This document shows, piece by piece, positions 5,863-6,025 of a stretch of 6,025 nt of DNA (position 1 is its first letter; every line of letters starts with the position of its first letter). The DNA is taken from assembly GCA_947628025.1 (NCBI GenBank), contig CANQYH010000197.1, forward strand, positions 1 through 6,025, given 5' to 3'. The notes under the pieces were generated by a model. It was not told where the DNA came from, ran no database searches, and saw nothing but the letters and a program-made list of their open reading frames with translations. This stretch comes from an uncultured Lachnospiraceae bacterium (GTDB lineage Bacteria > Bacillota > Clostridia > Lachnospirales > Lachnospiraceae). Position numbers and translations under genes: made by a program.

Positions 5863-6025
5863 AGTTGAACACCTCCGCATAATAGTTCTGGCTGAGGATG
5901 AGGCGGGCGTTCTGGATCTTGCCGGCGACGAGGCGCTGAACGCTGGACACATATTCGCCGTCCACGGAGATGCCCTCGTTGGGGGTAAAGACCCCAGTGC
6001 TGGCCTCGTAGGTACCGGCGGCGGT
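5861..6025 (-). CDS. C-terminal end of an unidentified protein (5' part outside window)
   Basis: A minus-strand frame is open from the right edge to a TAA at 5861-5863, giving the last 54 residues. They include TGVFTPNEGISVDGEYVSS, then an alternating helix-like stretch (VQRLVAGKIQNARLIL), and end SQNYYAEVFN. Codon use resembles the neighbouring minus-strand genes, and the stop coincides with the end of the convergent terminator, as expected for a real gene end. I do not recognise the family. The fragment lacks a membrane segment, cysteines and histidines, so no enzyme motif can be seen. A surface or solute-binding protein end is possible but is guesswork. Confidence 0.6.
   Translation of the reverse strand, partial: TAAGTYEASTGVFTPNEGISVDGEYVSSVQRLVAGKIQNARLILSQNYYAEVFN

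Noticed and set aside
1..6025. CRISPR array, tRNA, rRNA, insertion sequence or attachment site
   Set aside because: No regularly spaced direct repeats, cloverleaf, rRNA-like sequence, transposase gene or matching terminal repeats were seen by eye.

Overview
The window looks like chromosomal DNA from a Gram-positive anaerobe of the Clostridia, most likely a Lachnospiraceae-type gut bacterium. This rests on strong AGGAGG-like ribosome sites, sigma-A-type promoters, moderately high GC, and four protein families common in that group: paired alpha/beta-hydrolase esterases, a two-part GNAT-like acyltransferase, a membrane-anchored Amidase_2 protein and an AAA-ATPase/PD-(D/E)XK protein. The taxonomic placement is inference; there is no rRNA or marker gene.

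Layout. Positions 1-1365 (minus strand) hold a two-gene operon of alpha/beta-hydrolase esterases. The upstream gene is complete and the downstream gene runs off the left edge. A good promoter lies at 1399-1427. A 315-base intergenic region holds that promoter and a divergent extended -10 promoter driving the plus-strand acyltransferase gene (1681-2523). This gene converges, with a 6-base gap, on a minus-strand gene for a membrane-anchored N-acetylmuramoyl-L-alanine amidase (2530-3477).

Positions 3478-3988 form a roughly 510-base stretch with no confident gene. It holds a probable amidase promoter, two doubtful small ORFs, a striking nested inverted repeat (3830-3906) with an alternative pairing partner downstream, and a promoter for the next gene. 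Positions 3989-5707 (plus) encode a 572-residue protein that joins an AAA-type ATPase domain to a C-terminal PD-(D/E)XK nuclease-like domain. It ends at a strong intrinsic terminator (5805-5862), whose T-run overlaps the stop codon of a convergent minus-strand gene. Only the last 54 residues of that gene are visible, and I do not recognise it.

The genes do not form one pathway. The amidase acts on the cell wall, and the esterases probably process acyl esters, perhaps of carbohydrates or acyl-modified small molecules. The acyltransferase has no known substrate. The AAA/PD-(D/E)XK protein is a single-gene unit of unknown biological role with its own promoter and terminator. The most unexplained element is the structured DNA/RNA stretch just upstream of it.
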